In this document: positions 7,459 through 14,600 of the stretch, in pieces
Layout of the letters: each line of letters starts with the position of its first letter
Numbering within the stretch: the first letter of the stretch is position 1
Source: DATGYC01 sp035298385
Lineage (GTDB): Bacteria > Bacillota > Sulfobacillia > Symbiobacteriales > Symbiobacteriaceae
NCBI GenBank assembly: GCA_035298385.1
Contig: DATGYC010000308.1
Location: forward strand, 1 to 15,061
Direction of reading: 5' to 3'
DNA: 15,061 bases
Program-made: the position numbers and the translations under genes
The notes under the pieces: model-generated
The model's database searches: none
What the model was told of the DNA's origin: nothing
Seen by the model: only the letters and a program-made list of their open reading frames with translations

Positions 7459-7547
7459 CGACTTAGGAGAAGGTGAGACGAGGAAGGCTAGTTGTAGAGT
7501 TGGGAACTTGGTGTACGATTCTCTTTTCTACAGGGGGAGAGATCGCC

Positions 7548-7586
7548 GAAGCGGCTCGCCATCAGTTGGCGAGCCGCTTCTTCCTT
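7548..7586. terminator. Hairpin terminator downstream of the DUF5667 gene
   Basis: A perfect 13-bp stem, GAAGCGGCTCGCC (7548-7560) with GGCGAGCCGCTTC (7568-7580), has a 7-nt loop. It sits 17 bp past the stop of the - strand DUF5667 gene and probably ends that transcript. The pyrimidine-rich tail (TTCCTT) is on the + strand side, where no gene is seen. On the - strand the stem is not followed by a T-run. Confidence 0.6.
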
Positions 7587-7597
7587 ATAGGTGAGTC

Positions 7598-8863
7598 TTA
7601 GTGGCCCTTCTTGCCGTTGCCGTTGTCGCCCTTCTTCTGGGCATGCTCGTTGCCCTTGGCGCCCTTCTGCTCAGCCTTCTGGTTGAAGTGCTCCGCCTTC
7701 TGCTCGGCGTGCTGCGTGAACTTCTCAGCCTTCGCCTGGGCCTTCATGAGGGTCTGGGCAGCCTTCGCGGCAGCCTTGTCAGCCTGAGTAGCGGCCTCCT
7801 CGGCGTCGTCCTTCTCCTCGTCGTCCTTCTTGTCGTCGGTAGCGGTGACCTGATTCAGATCCTTGTTGGCCTTCTTGACCTGCTCAGTCGCCTGAGCGAT
7901 GGCCTTCTTGACCTGCTCGATCTGCTCCTTGACGTCATCCTTGGCCTGCTCAGCGGACTCCTTCAGGGCCTCCAGGTCAGCCTGGTTGGCCTCAGCGGCC
8001 TGGACCTTCGCCTCAGCGGTGGCGATGGCGGTAGCGTCGCCAGCCTTCTTCGCGGCCTCGAGATCCTTCTTGGCCTGCTCCAGCTCATCCTTGGCGGCGA
8101 CGACGGCCTGCTTGACGGCGTGGAAGTCGATCACAGCCGAGACGGACTTGGCCTGGTTGGCCAGGGCACGCTGCAGGCCCGGCTTGGCGGCCGCAGGAGC
8201 CTTGGCGAGGACGGCCTGCAGCACAGCGTAGCTGTTCTTCTGCGAGAGGTTCATCGCCTCGACGGCCTGGACGGCATCCTCGGTCTTGTCGATCGCCTGC
8301 AGGAGGTGGTCCGCAGCGGACTCGAGGGTCTCCATGTACTCGGTGGTCGTCTTGGTGGCGAGCTCGTCCTTGCCCTCCTCGGTCAGGACGGCAGCCTCGG
8401 CGGCACGCTCGGCGGCGAGGTGGGCCTGCAGGTCAGCCAGGGACTCCTGGGTGAAGGTGAGGGCCAGCTGCAGCTTCTCGATCGCACGCTCCAGGCTGTA
8501 GAACTTGGAGTCCGGGGTGATACCGGCCGTCTCCTGGATCTGCTCCGGGGTCGGGGTAGCCTCCACGGTGGTGGTGTCGGTCGGGGCCGTGGTGGTCTCA
8601 GCCGGGGCCGTAGTGGTCTCGGCCGGGGCCGTGGTGGTCTCAGCCGGGGTCGTCGTGGTATCGGCCGGGGCCGTCGTGGTCTCGGTCGTGGTGGTCGTCG
8701 GGGTGGTGGTCGTCGGGGTGGTGGTCGTCGTGGTCGGCGTCGTGGTCTGCGCCTGCGCCTCCACCGTAGTGGTGGCGGTCGTGCCGGTCTGGACATCGGC
8801 GTAGGCGGCGGAGACGGCGGTGCTGAGCATCAGGACGGCGGTAGCGAGTGCGATCTTCTTCAT
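7598..8863 (-). CDS. Secreted DUF5667-domain protein with Thr/Pro-rich repeats and charged helical C-terminal half
   Basis: This 421-residue protein begins MKKIALATAVLML, a classic signal peptide with likely cleavage after AYA (residue 22). Residues 26-105 are a Thr/Pro/Ala/Glu linker containing APAETTT heptads. Residues about 113-205 resemble DUF5667: a PDSKFY start, then an EKLQLALTF helix, then Ala/Glu-rich helices. Residues about 205-360 are Lys/Glu/Ala-rich and likely coiled coil. The C-terminus is Lys/Gly/His/Asn rich (AEQKGAKGNEHAQKKGDNG). The ATG at 8863 is chosen because GAGGAGGG lies 9 bp upstream and the signal peptide starts there; an upstream ATG at 8905 would add 14 residues and spoil it. 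The DUF5667 function is not established. The layout suggests an extracellular or wall-associated stalk-like protein. It lies between two paralogous peptide-binding lipoprotein genes but has its own terminator and is separated from the upstream gene by another. Confidence 0.85.
   Translation of the reverse strand: MKKIALATAVLMLSTAVSAAYADVQTGTTATTTVEAQAQTTTPTTTTTTPTTTTPTTTTTETTTAPADTTTTPAETTTAPAETTTAPAETTTAPTDTTTVEATPTPEQIQETAGITPDSKFYSLERAIEKLQLALTFTQESLADLQAHLAAERAAEAAVLTEEGKDELATKTTTEYMETLESAADHLLQAIDKTEDAVQAVEAMNLSQKNSYAVLQAVLAKAPAAAKPGLQRALANQAKSVSAVIDFHAVKQAVVAAKDELEQAKKDLEAAKKAGDATAIATAEAKVQAAEANQADLEALKESAEQAKDDVKEQIEQVKKAIAQATEQVKKANKDLNQVTATDDKKDDEEKDDAEEAATQADKAAAKAAQTLMKAQAKAEKFTQHAEQKAEHFNQKAEQKGAKGNEHAQKKGDNGNGKKGH
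8583..8687 (-). repeat. Five tandem 21-bp repeats encoding Thr/Ala/Pro/Glu heptads
   Basis: Five consecutive 21-bp units begin at 8583, 8604, 8625, 8646 and 8667, reading on the + strand GGGGCCGTGGTGGTCTCAGCC with a few substitutions. Units 1 and 3 are identical. In the protein they give the APAETTT-type linker of the DUF5667 protein. Near-identical units suggest repeat number can vary by slippage. Confidence 0.85.
8688..8732 (-). repeat. Three tandem 15-bp repeats encoding Thr/Pro pentads
   Basis: GTGGTGGTCGTCGGG occurs at 8688-8702 and 8703-8717, with a one-base variant at 8718-8732. On the coding strand this gives the PTTTT-type repeats of the same linker. It adjoins the 21-bp array but has a different period. 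Confidence 0.8.
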
Positions 8864-8872
8864 GTAAGGAAG

Positions 8873-8880
8873 CCCTCCTC
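8873..8880 (-). promoter_or_regulatory. Strong Shine-Dalgarno site fixing the DUF5667 start
   Basis: GAGGAGGG on the - strand lies 9 bp before the ATG at 8861-8863. It decides the start in favour of the signal-peptide methionine rather than the upstream ATG at 8905. No convincing -35/-10 pair was found in 8881-8975. Confidence 0.75.
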
Positions 8881-8913
8881 GACGTTGTTCGCTGTTTCTG
8901 CTCATAAGTACGT

Positions 8914-8942
8914 GGGGGGTATGGGGGGTGTGGGGGTAGTGG
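8914..8942 (+). other. G-tract cluster, possible G-quadruplex, upstream of the DUF5667 gene
   Basis: Three long G runs (6, 6 and 5 Gs) separated by 3-nt linkers, plus a terminal GG, lie on the + strand at 8914-8942. They are 50-80 bp upstream of the DUF5667 start, on its template strand. A G-quadruplex, or slippage of the runs, could affect transcription. This is a sequence pattern only. Confidence 0.5.
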
Positions 8943-8974
8943 CTAGTAGTTGCAAAATCACGAATCCTTAACGC

Positions 8975-9010
8975 GAAAGGAAAGAGACCAGGGCAGTTAG
9001 CCCCGGTCTC
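8975..9010 (-). terminator. Rho-independent terminator of the second lipoprotein gene
   Basis: On the - strand, GAGACCGGGGC pairs with GCCCTGGTCTC across a 5-nt loop (stem 8984-9010, with one G-U pair in RNA), followed by TTTCCTTT (8976-8983). It lies 18 bp beyond the stop of the lipoprotein gene at 9029. It separates that gene's transcript from the downstream DUF5667 gene. Confidence 0.85.
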
Positions 9011-9028
9011 AGTAGCTTCCTTTATAGA

Positions 9029-10642
9029 TTACTTGACGTCCGCGTTCGTGAAGTCGATGGAGCCGAGCGGGGAGAGGTAGACGCCGGTCAGCTTATCGGC
9101 CTGCAGGTACGGGTTGTTGCCGTAGTAGACAGGCAGAATCGGCATGTCGGCCATCAGGAGGGCCTCCGCCTTGTGCATCGCCTCCTGGCGCACCTGCTGG
9201 TCGCCCGAGGTCTTGGCCGTCTTGATCAGCGCGTCGTAGGCCGGGTTGTTGTAGCGGGCGGTGTTCTGGCTGGTGGTGGTCCACATGTCGAGGAAGGTCA
9301 TCGCATCGGTGTAGTCGCCGTACCAGCCAGCGCGGGAGATGGCGAAGTCACCCTTCTGACGGTTGTCGAGCAGCACCTTGAACTCCATGTTCGCGGCCTT
9401 GATCGAGGTGATGCCCAGGTTCTGCTTCCACATCTCGATCGCCGCCTCAGCGATCGCCTTGTGCGCCTCGCTGGTGTTATAGCTCAGCTCAACCACCGGG
9501 AAGCCCTTGCCGTCCGGGTAGCCGGCCTCAGCGAGGAGCTTCTTGGCCTCAGCTAGGTCCTCCTTGAAGTAGTCGCCACCGACCTGGCGGAAGTCGGAGC
9601 CAGGCGTGGCATCCGGGGCGCCCGGCGGCACATCGGCGAAGGCGGGCGCCTGGTTCAGCTTGGTCACGTTGGTCGTGATCGCCTTGCGATCGAGGGCCAG
9701 GGCAAGCGCCCGGCGGACCTTCGGATCGTCAAACGGCTTCTTGGCCGTGTTGAAGGTGTAGTAGTAGGACTGGAAGAGGGGGGCGAACTTCAGCTTGCCC
9801 TCCTTCTGCAGTCGGGCCACCTCTGCCGGGGGCGGGCTGAGCACCAGGTCGGCCTGGCCGCTCTCGAAGAGCTGCAGGGAGGTGGCGAGCTCCTCAACCA
9901 TCAGCATCTCAATCCTGTCCACCTTGATGGCGGCGGCGTTCCAGTAGTTCGGGTTCTTGACCAGGACAGCCTTCTCCTTGGGCGCCCAGGACTTGAGCAT
10001 GAACGGCCCGTTGGAGACGAGGGTCTCGGCCTTCGCCGCCCAGTCCTTGTTCGCCTCGACCGCCTTCTTGTCGACCGGCATCAGGGTGGTGAAGGCGGTC
10101 AGGTTGAGGAAGTAGGGGGTCGGCGCCACCAGGGTGACCTCGAGGGTCTTGGGGTCGAGCGCCTTGACGCCGAGGTCAGCAGCGGTGCCCTTGCCGGTGT
10201 TGAAGGCCTCGCCGCCCTTGAGGTAGTAGAGCTGGTAGGCGTACTCCGAACCGAACTTCGGGTCGAGGACGCGGGTCCAGGCGTAGACGAAGTCCTCAGC
10301 GGTGATCGGATCACCGTTGGACCACTTCAGGCCGTCACGCAGGTGGAAGGTGTACTTGGTGCCGTCCTGGGAGATCTCCCACTTCTCGGCCATGCCGGGG
10401 ACGGTCCCCTTCTCGTTCACACGGACGAGGCCCTCGAACTGCTGCACCGAGGCGTAGCCGGAGACGGCGTCGGTGATCAGGCCGGGATCGAGGGAGCGGA
10501 AGTCGGAGCCCGCATTGAATCGGATCACCTTTTCGGCGGGGGCGGAGCCAGCGTTCGGCGTGGTGGACTTAGATCCGCCACAACCAGCGAGCAGGGTGAG
10601 GGCCAGGATCGCAGCGAGGCCCTTGATGACTTGATTACGCAT
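9029..10642 (-). CDS. Oligopeptide ABC transporter substrate-binding lipoprotein (SBP family 5), paralog 2
   Basis: The 537-residue protein is a second OppA/DppA-type extracytoplasmic binding lipoprotein. The lipobox LAGC gives Cys21 as the anchor, followed by a Ser/Thr/Pro linker. The domain shows the same family blocks as its paralog: FRSLDPGLITD, TFHLRDGLKWSNGDPITAED, NGPFMLKSW, DDPKVRRALALALDRKAI. The two are roughly two-thirds identical along their whole length, pointing to duplication, with the DUF5667 gene now between them. Differences cluster in surface and ligand-lobe segments, for example TTTSQN against VTGSGNNN near the C-terminus, so ligand ranges may differ. AAGGGG about 10 bp before the ATG serves as ribosome site. 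The gene has a good promoter and a good terminator, so it is probably transcribed alone. No transporter membrane or ATPase subunit is nearby. Confidence 0.93.
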   Translation of the reverse strand: MRNQVIKGLAAILALTLLAGCGGSKSTTPNAGSAPAEKVIRFNAGSDFRSLDPGLITDAVSGYASVQQFEGLVRVNEKGTVPGMAEKWEISQDGTKYTFHLRDGLKWSNGDPITAEDFVYAWTRVLDPKFGSEYAYQLYYLKGGEAFNTGKGTAADLGVKALDPKTLEVTLVAPTPYFLNLTAFTTLMPVDKKAVEANKDWAAKAETLVSNGPFMLKSWAPKEKAVLVKNPNYWNAAAIKVDRIEMLMVEELATSLQLFESGQADLVLSPPPAEVARLQKEGKLKFAPLFQSYYYTFNTAKKPFDDPKVRRALALALDRKAITTNVTKLNQAPAFADVPPGAPDATPGSDFRQVGGDYFKEDLAEAKKLLAEAGYPDGKGFPVVELSYNTSEAHKAIAEAAIEMWKQNLGITSIKAANMEFKVLLDNRQKGDFAISRAGWYGDYTDAMTFLDMWTTTSQNTARYNNPAYDALIKTAKTSGDQQVRQEAMHKAEALLMADMPILPVYYGNNPYLQADKLTGVYLSPLGSIDFTNADVK

Positions 10643-10706
10643 TCATTTACTACCCCTTCCGAAATGGATACCGGTGGGCTCTTCGGTAGAGTCAACCTTG
10701 TTAGTT

Positions 10707-10735
10707 AATATACAACTGCATTACAGAACATGCAA
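10707..10735 (-). promoter_or_regulatory. Predicted sigma70/sigmaA promoter of the second lipoprotein gene
   Basis: On the - strand, -35 TTGCAT (10730-10735) and -10 TATATT (10707-10712) are 17 bp apart in an AT-rich stretch. Transcription would start near 10700, giving a leader of about 58 nt. Within it, TGCAT (10717-10721) and ATGCA (10730-10734) form an inverted repeat with an 8-bp spacer. Called by eye. Confidence 0.65.
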
Positions 10736-10745
10736 CATTAATGTT
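10734..10745. promoter_or_regulatory. Perfect 12-bp palindrome at the -35 edge, candidate operator
   Basis: AACATTAATGTT at 10734-10745 is its own reverse complement. It overlaps the upstream edge of the predicted -35 box of the second lipoprotein promoter, and it also lies in the divergent region before the oxidoreductase gene. This position suits an activator or repressor dimer. Confidence 0.45.
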
Positions 10746-10861
10746 ACGAGAAACAAAATGTTGGTCTAGTGTGAAGAGCTATCAGTTGATGTTATCCCAT
10801 ATCTTCAGGCAATGCGTTCACGTCTCACTTTCAGTCTGACCCGTAGAGGAGTCATGCCCAC

Positions 10862-11482
10862 GTGAACGTACTGATCGTCTATGCCCATCCGGAGCCGCGC
10901 TCCTTTAACGGTGCCCTGAAGGATGGCGCCGTCGCCGCCCTTTCGCAGGCCGGCCATCAGGTCCAGGTCTCGGATCTCTATGCCATGAACTTCAACCCGG
11001 TCGTCCACCCGTCCGAGTTTCCGGAGCGGGCGAATCCGGATCACTTCCATCTACAACGGGAGCAGCGCAACGCCGTCCTCACCGGGACGGTCGCCCCGGA
11101 TGTAGCGGCGGAGCACGCCAAGTTGATCTGGGCTGACCTGCTTATCTTCCAGTTCCCGCTCTGGTGGGGCTCGATGCCGGCGATCATGAAGGGCTGGATC
11201 GACCGGGTCTTCTCGGTGGGGACGATCTACGGCCGGGAGACCTATGCGATCGAAGGGAAGAAGGCGCTCCTCTCCGTGACGCTGTCGGGCTATCCGACCT
11301 ACGAGGAGGGGGCGGCGCACGCGACAATGGAACTCCACCACGTCTTCAACAACATGTTCGCCCTGTCGAAGCTGGAGGCGGTGGAGCCGTTCTACGTCTT
11401 GGGAATCGGGCAGAAGGAGGAGGCGGAGCGGGCTGCTGTGCTGCAGGCGTTCCGGGAGCGAGTGCTCAGCCTCTGCCAATAG
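10862..11482 (+). CDS. NAD(P)H:quinone oxidoreductase, flavodoxin-like fold (KefF/MdaB/NQO1-type)
   Basis: The 206-residue cytosolic flavoprotein belongs to the flavodoxin-like NAD(P)H dehydrogenase family, which reduces quinones or other electrophiles by two electrons using FMN or FAD. The phosphate-binding signature YAHPEPRSFN is at residues 7-16. The second signature, FQFPLWWGSMPAIMKGWIDR, continues to VFSVGTIYG and forms the flavin and active-site region. Length matches the family. The GTG at 10862 follows AGAGGAG (10845-10851) by 10 bp. A four-triplet ATG CCC ACG TGA at 10854-10865 overlaps this start and lies closer to the Shine-Dalgarno site, which could tune initiation. The gene is monocistronic with a strong terminator and diverges from the second lipoprotein gene. 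No clear promoter was found in 10746-10861. A detoxification role is likely; the substrate is unknown. Confidence 0.92.
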   Translation: MNVLIVYAHPEPRSFNGALKDGAVAALSQAGHQVQVSDLYAMNFNPVVHPSEFPERANPDHFHLQREQRNAVLTGTVAPDVAAEHAKLIWADLLIFQFPLWWGSMPAIMKGWIDRVFSVGTIYGRETYAIEGKKALLSVTLSGYPTYEEGAAHATMELHHVFNNMFALSKLEAVEPFYVLGIGQKEEAERAAVLQAFRERVLSLCQ

Positions 11483-11484
11483 AG

Positions 11485-11511
11485 AGGGCGCCCCCGCGGG
11501 GGCGCCCTTTT
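11485..11511 (+). terminator. Rho-independent terminator of the oxidoreductase gene
   Basis: AGGGCGCCCCC (11485-11495) pairs with GGGGGCGCCCT (11498-11508), followed by TTTT, 2 bp after the stop codon. The stem is all G-C apart from its base pair. Two weaker inverted repeats follow, CGTGT/ACACG (11516-11530) and GCGAGC/GCTCGC (11533-11555), with no assigned role. Confidence 0.9.
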
Positions 11512-11628
11512 GCTTCGTGTGAGAGACACGCAGCGAGCGTGGTTGCCGGGCTCGCACTGACCCTCACAAAAATAGATTCAATTCAAAAATTATTGTCAGG
11601 AAAAAACATTTTATTGACATAAACAATT

Positions 11629-11657
11629 TTGACTAGCAATGTAGATGATAGTTCTAT
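11629..11657 (+). promoter_or_regulatory. Tentative promoter in the AT-rich region before the lectin-repeat gene
   Basis: The stretch 11563-11666 is strikingly AT-rich against its surroundings. TTGACT (11629-11634) and TTCTAT (11652-11657) are 17 bp apart, but the -10 match is poor. A perfect TTGACA lies at 11614-11619 without a good partner at normal spacing. The region clearly looks promoter-like; which boxes are used is uncertain. Confidence 0.35.
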
Positions 11658-11666
11658 CTTTGCATT
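11638..11666 (+). promoter_or_regulatory. Stem-loop just upstream of the ribosome site of the lectin-repeat gene
   Basis: GATAG (11647-11651) and CTATC (11654-11658) form a tight 5-bp hairpin, and outer AATG (11638-11641) can pair with CATT (11663-11666). It ends 4 nt before the GGGGG ribosome-site candidate (11670-11674). It may be an RNA structure affecting translation, or a protein-binding dyad at the promoter. Confidence 0.3.
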
Positions 11667-11680
11667 AGTGGGGGCACTAG

Positions 11681-14600
11681 ATGCGACGTAGAACCAGGCG
11701 AATCAAGATCCGGCTGGGCAATTACAACAGGGGGGTTCTTCTTTTGGGGGGTTCTAGTTCTACGGTCTCCTTAGGTCTCCATCGCAGCAACCGTCGATCG
11801 ACTCGATCCGTACAGAAGTTCTTGGTCATGGTACTCACATGGGCGCTCATCGCAGCCTGGCTGCCGGTCGCACCCGCTCTCGCTGACAGCGTTCCCACGG
11901 TCGGTAACGCTGCCGGGTCCGTCACTGCCGACGCCGGGGGGGCGCCGGTGGTGATCAGTCCGAACATCACGCTTAGCAATTTTACGACCATCGACGGCGC
12001 CACGGTGACCATCAACGGTGGCTTCGTGGCCAGCGAAGATGTGCTGGCCTTCACCAGCCAAGGCGGTCTCTCGGGCAGCTACAACGCTGGTAACGGCGTG
12101 CTCTCCCTGAGCGGCTCCGCCAGTGCCGCCACCTACGAGGCGGTGCTGCGCAGCGTCACCTACCAGAACACCAATGCTGCCACGCAGAACACGGTCCCCC
12201 GTGGCATCACCTTCTCGGTGGGTAGTGGCGCGCTCTACTACCAGTCGACCGGACACTACTATGAGTTCGTACCCGCCCCCGCCATCACCTGGACCAGCGC
12301 CCGGGATACTGCCGCGGCCCGTAGCCTCTACGGCCTGCACGGCTACCTGGCCACTATTACCTCCAACGGCGAGAACACCTTTGTGGCGGCCAAGGTCCAG
12401 GGCTTGGGCTGGATTGGTGCCAGTGATGCGGCGCAGGAAGGCGTCTGGCGGTGGGTCACCGGCCCGGAGGCGGGCACCCAGTTCTCCGGACAGTTCAAGA
12501 CGGGCTGGTGCAGTGCGTATACCGGCAACAGCGTCAACGGCCAGTACAACCACTGGGCCGGCGGCGAACCGAACGACTGCGGCTATAACGAAGACTACGG
12601 TCACTACTACACCGATGGCTCCTGGAACGACTACCCCAATTACGCCGACTCCATTGCCGGCTACGTGGTGGAGTACGGCGGTATGCCCGGCGATAGCGCC
12701 CCGGTACTTCAGGCCAGCACCACCGTGCTGATCGCGCCTGACGCCACCGGTCCCAGCGTCAGCGCCAGCCTTGCCGGTCCCCAAGGCCAGAACAACTGGT
12801 ACACCGGTCCCGTACTGGTGCAGATGAACGCCACCGACGACAAGTCTGGCGTGGCCTCCATCCAGTACTCCGTGGACGGCGGGCCGACCCAGACCACGCC
12901 TGGCGCCATGGCGGTGGTCCCTGTAGCGGCCGACGGAGAGCACACCGTCACCTACGGCGCCACGGACAACGCGGGCAACCCCAGCAGCACGAACCAGCCC
13001 TACACCGTGAACAGCCTCCTGGACAGCTGGCAGGACACCGGCATTGACGTCAGCGCCGGCGCCACCCTGCATATCACGGCGACGGGCAGCATCTCGTGGG
13101 ACTACCGTCGCCCCGAGGCCGGCACCACGCCCAATGGCGCCCCCAGCTTCCCTTACGGCGGCTTTGTCCCCAACCTGACCTTTGCTAGCCTGGTGGCCCG
13201 CATCGGCACCGGCCAGCCGTTCATGGCGGGCGCCAACTACCAGGGCAGTAGCGCCACCAGCGGACGCCTCTACCTGGGCTTCAATGATTGCGCCGGTTGC
13301 TTCTGGGACAACACCGGCTCCTGGGCCGTCACCGTGGTGCAGCAGCAAGCTGTCAGCTTCAAGGTCGACAGCACGCTGCCCACCATCACGGGCAGTGCCA
13401 GCACCACCGGCTGGAGCAATCAGCCCGTGACCGTTACCTTCACCTGCACGGACGCCACCTCCGGCGTCGCCTCTTGCCAGGCGCCCATGACGGTCGCCAC
13501 CGAAGGGGCAGGCCAGTCGGTCACCGGTAGCGCCGCCGACAACGCCGGCCATTCGGCCACCGCCACCGTCGGCAGCATTAACGTGGACCTCACGCCTCCG
13601 ACCATTACCGGCGCCCTCGACCATGCGGCCAACGCCGCTGGTTGGTACAACGGTCAGGTGAGCGTCCACTTCACCTGTGCGGACGCAGCCTCGGGCGTGG
13701 CCGCGTGCTCCCCCGACGTCTTCCTCAACCAGGAGGGCCTGGGCCAGAGCGCCACCGGTCAGGCCACCGACAACGTGGGCCTCACCAGCACCACCACGGT
13801 CAGTGGTATCAAGATCGACCTGACCCCGCCCGCCACCACCGCTAGCGCCCCCAGTGGCTGGCAGAAGACACCCGCCACCGTGACCTTCAGCGCCACCGAC
13901 AACCTCTCTGGCGTCGCGGGCACCTACGCGTCCGTGAACGGCGGCGGCGCCCAGGCAGCGAACAGCGTCACGCTCTCCACCGATGGCGTGCACACCATCA
14001 GCTACTACAGCATGGACAACGCCGGTAACGCCGAGGGTGGTGCCACCACCACGCAGCGGCAGATGCCGGCCAACGCCGCCTGGTACGACACCGGCATTGA
14101 TGTGGCATCCGGCTCGGCGCTGAACATCAGCGCCAGCGGTCTTGCCAACTACGGTGGCGGGAATCTTGTGAATCCCAACGGCTACAACTGGGGCGTCAAC
14201 AACTGGTTGGTGCCAAACGCCTACGCACTGGCCCTGGTCGGCAAGATCGGCGCCGGTCCGGGCTTCAACGTGGGCGCCAGCTACTCCAGCGTAGCTGCCA
14301 CCGGTGGCCGTCTCTATCTGGCCATGAACGACTGCGTCGGTTGCTTCTACGACAACTCCGGCTTCTGGAGCGTCTCGGTGACCACCAACAACACCGTGAC
14401 CGTAAAGGTGGACCAGACGGCGCCCACCATTACCGGCAGTGCCAGCACCACCGCCTGGACCAATCAGCCCGTCACGGTCACCTTCACCTGCGCGGACGCC
14501 ACCTCCGGTGTCGCCTCCTGCCAGAATCCCATGACGGTCTCCACCGCAGGGGCGAACCAGGCAGTGACCGGCAACGCTACGGATAACGCCGGTAATAACG

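Noticed and set aside
8583..8732. CRISPR-like array
   Set aside because: Units are 21 and 15 bp with no unique spacers and lie in frame in a coding region, so they are protein linker repeats.
7601..8971. 456-codon + strand frame opposite the DUF5667 gene
   Set aside because: The product is Leu/Gly/Arg repeat-like, a mirror of the Ala/Lys/Thr-rich coding on the other strand. The - strand has the signal peptide, a Shine-Dalgarno site and the DUF5667 motif.
11483..11680. c-di-GMP or other known riboswitch before the surface protein
   Set aside because: No conserved riboswitch core was recognised; only simple hairpins and AT-rich DNA are present.
11702..11830. Twin-arginine (Tat) signal in the large surface protein
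   Set aside because: Arg pairs are abundant, but the S/T-R-R-x-F-L-K arrangement next to the hydrophobic core is not met, so general secretion is more likely.
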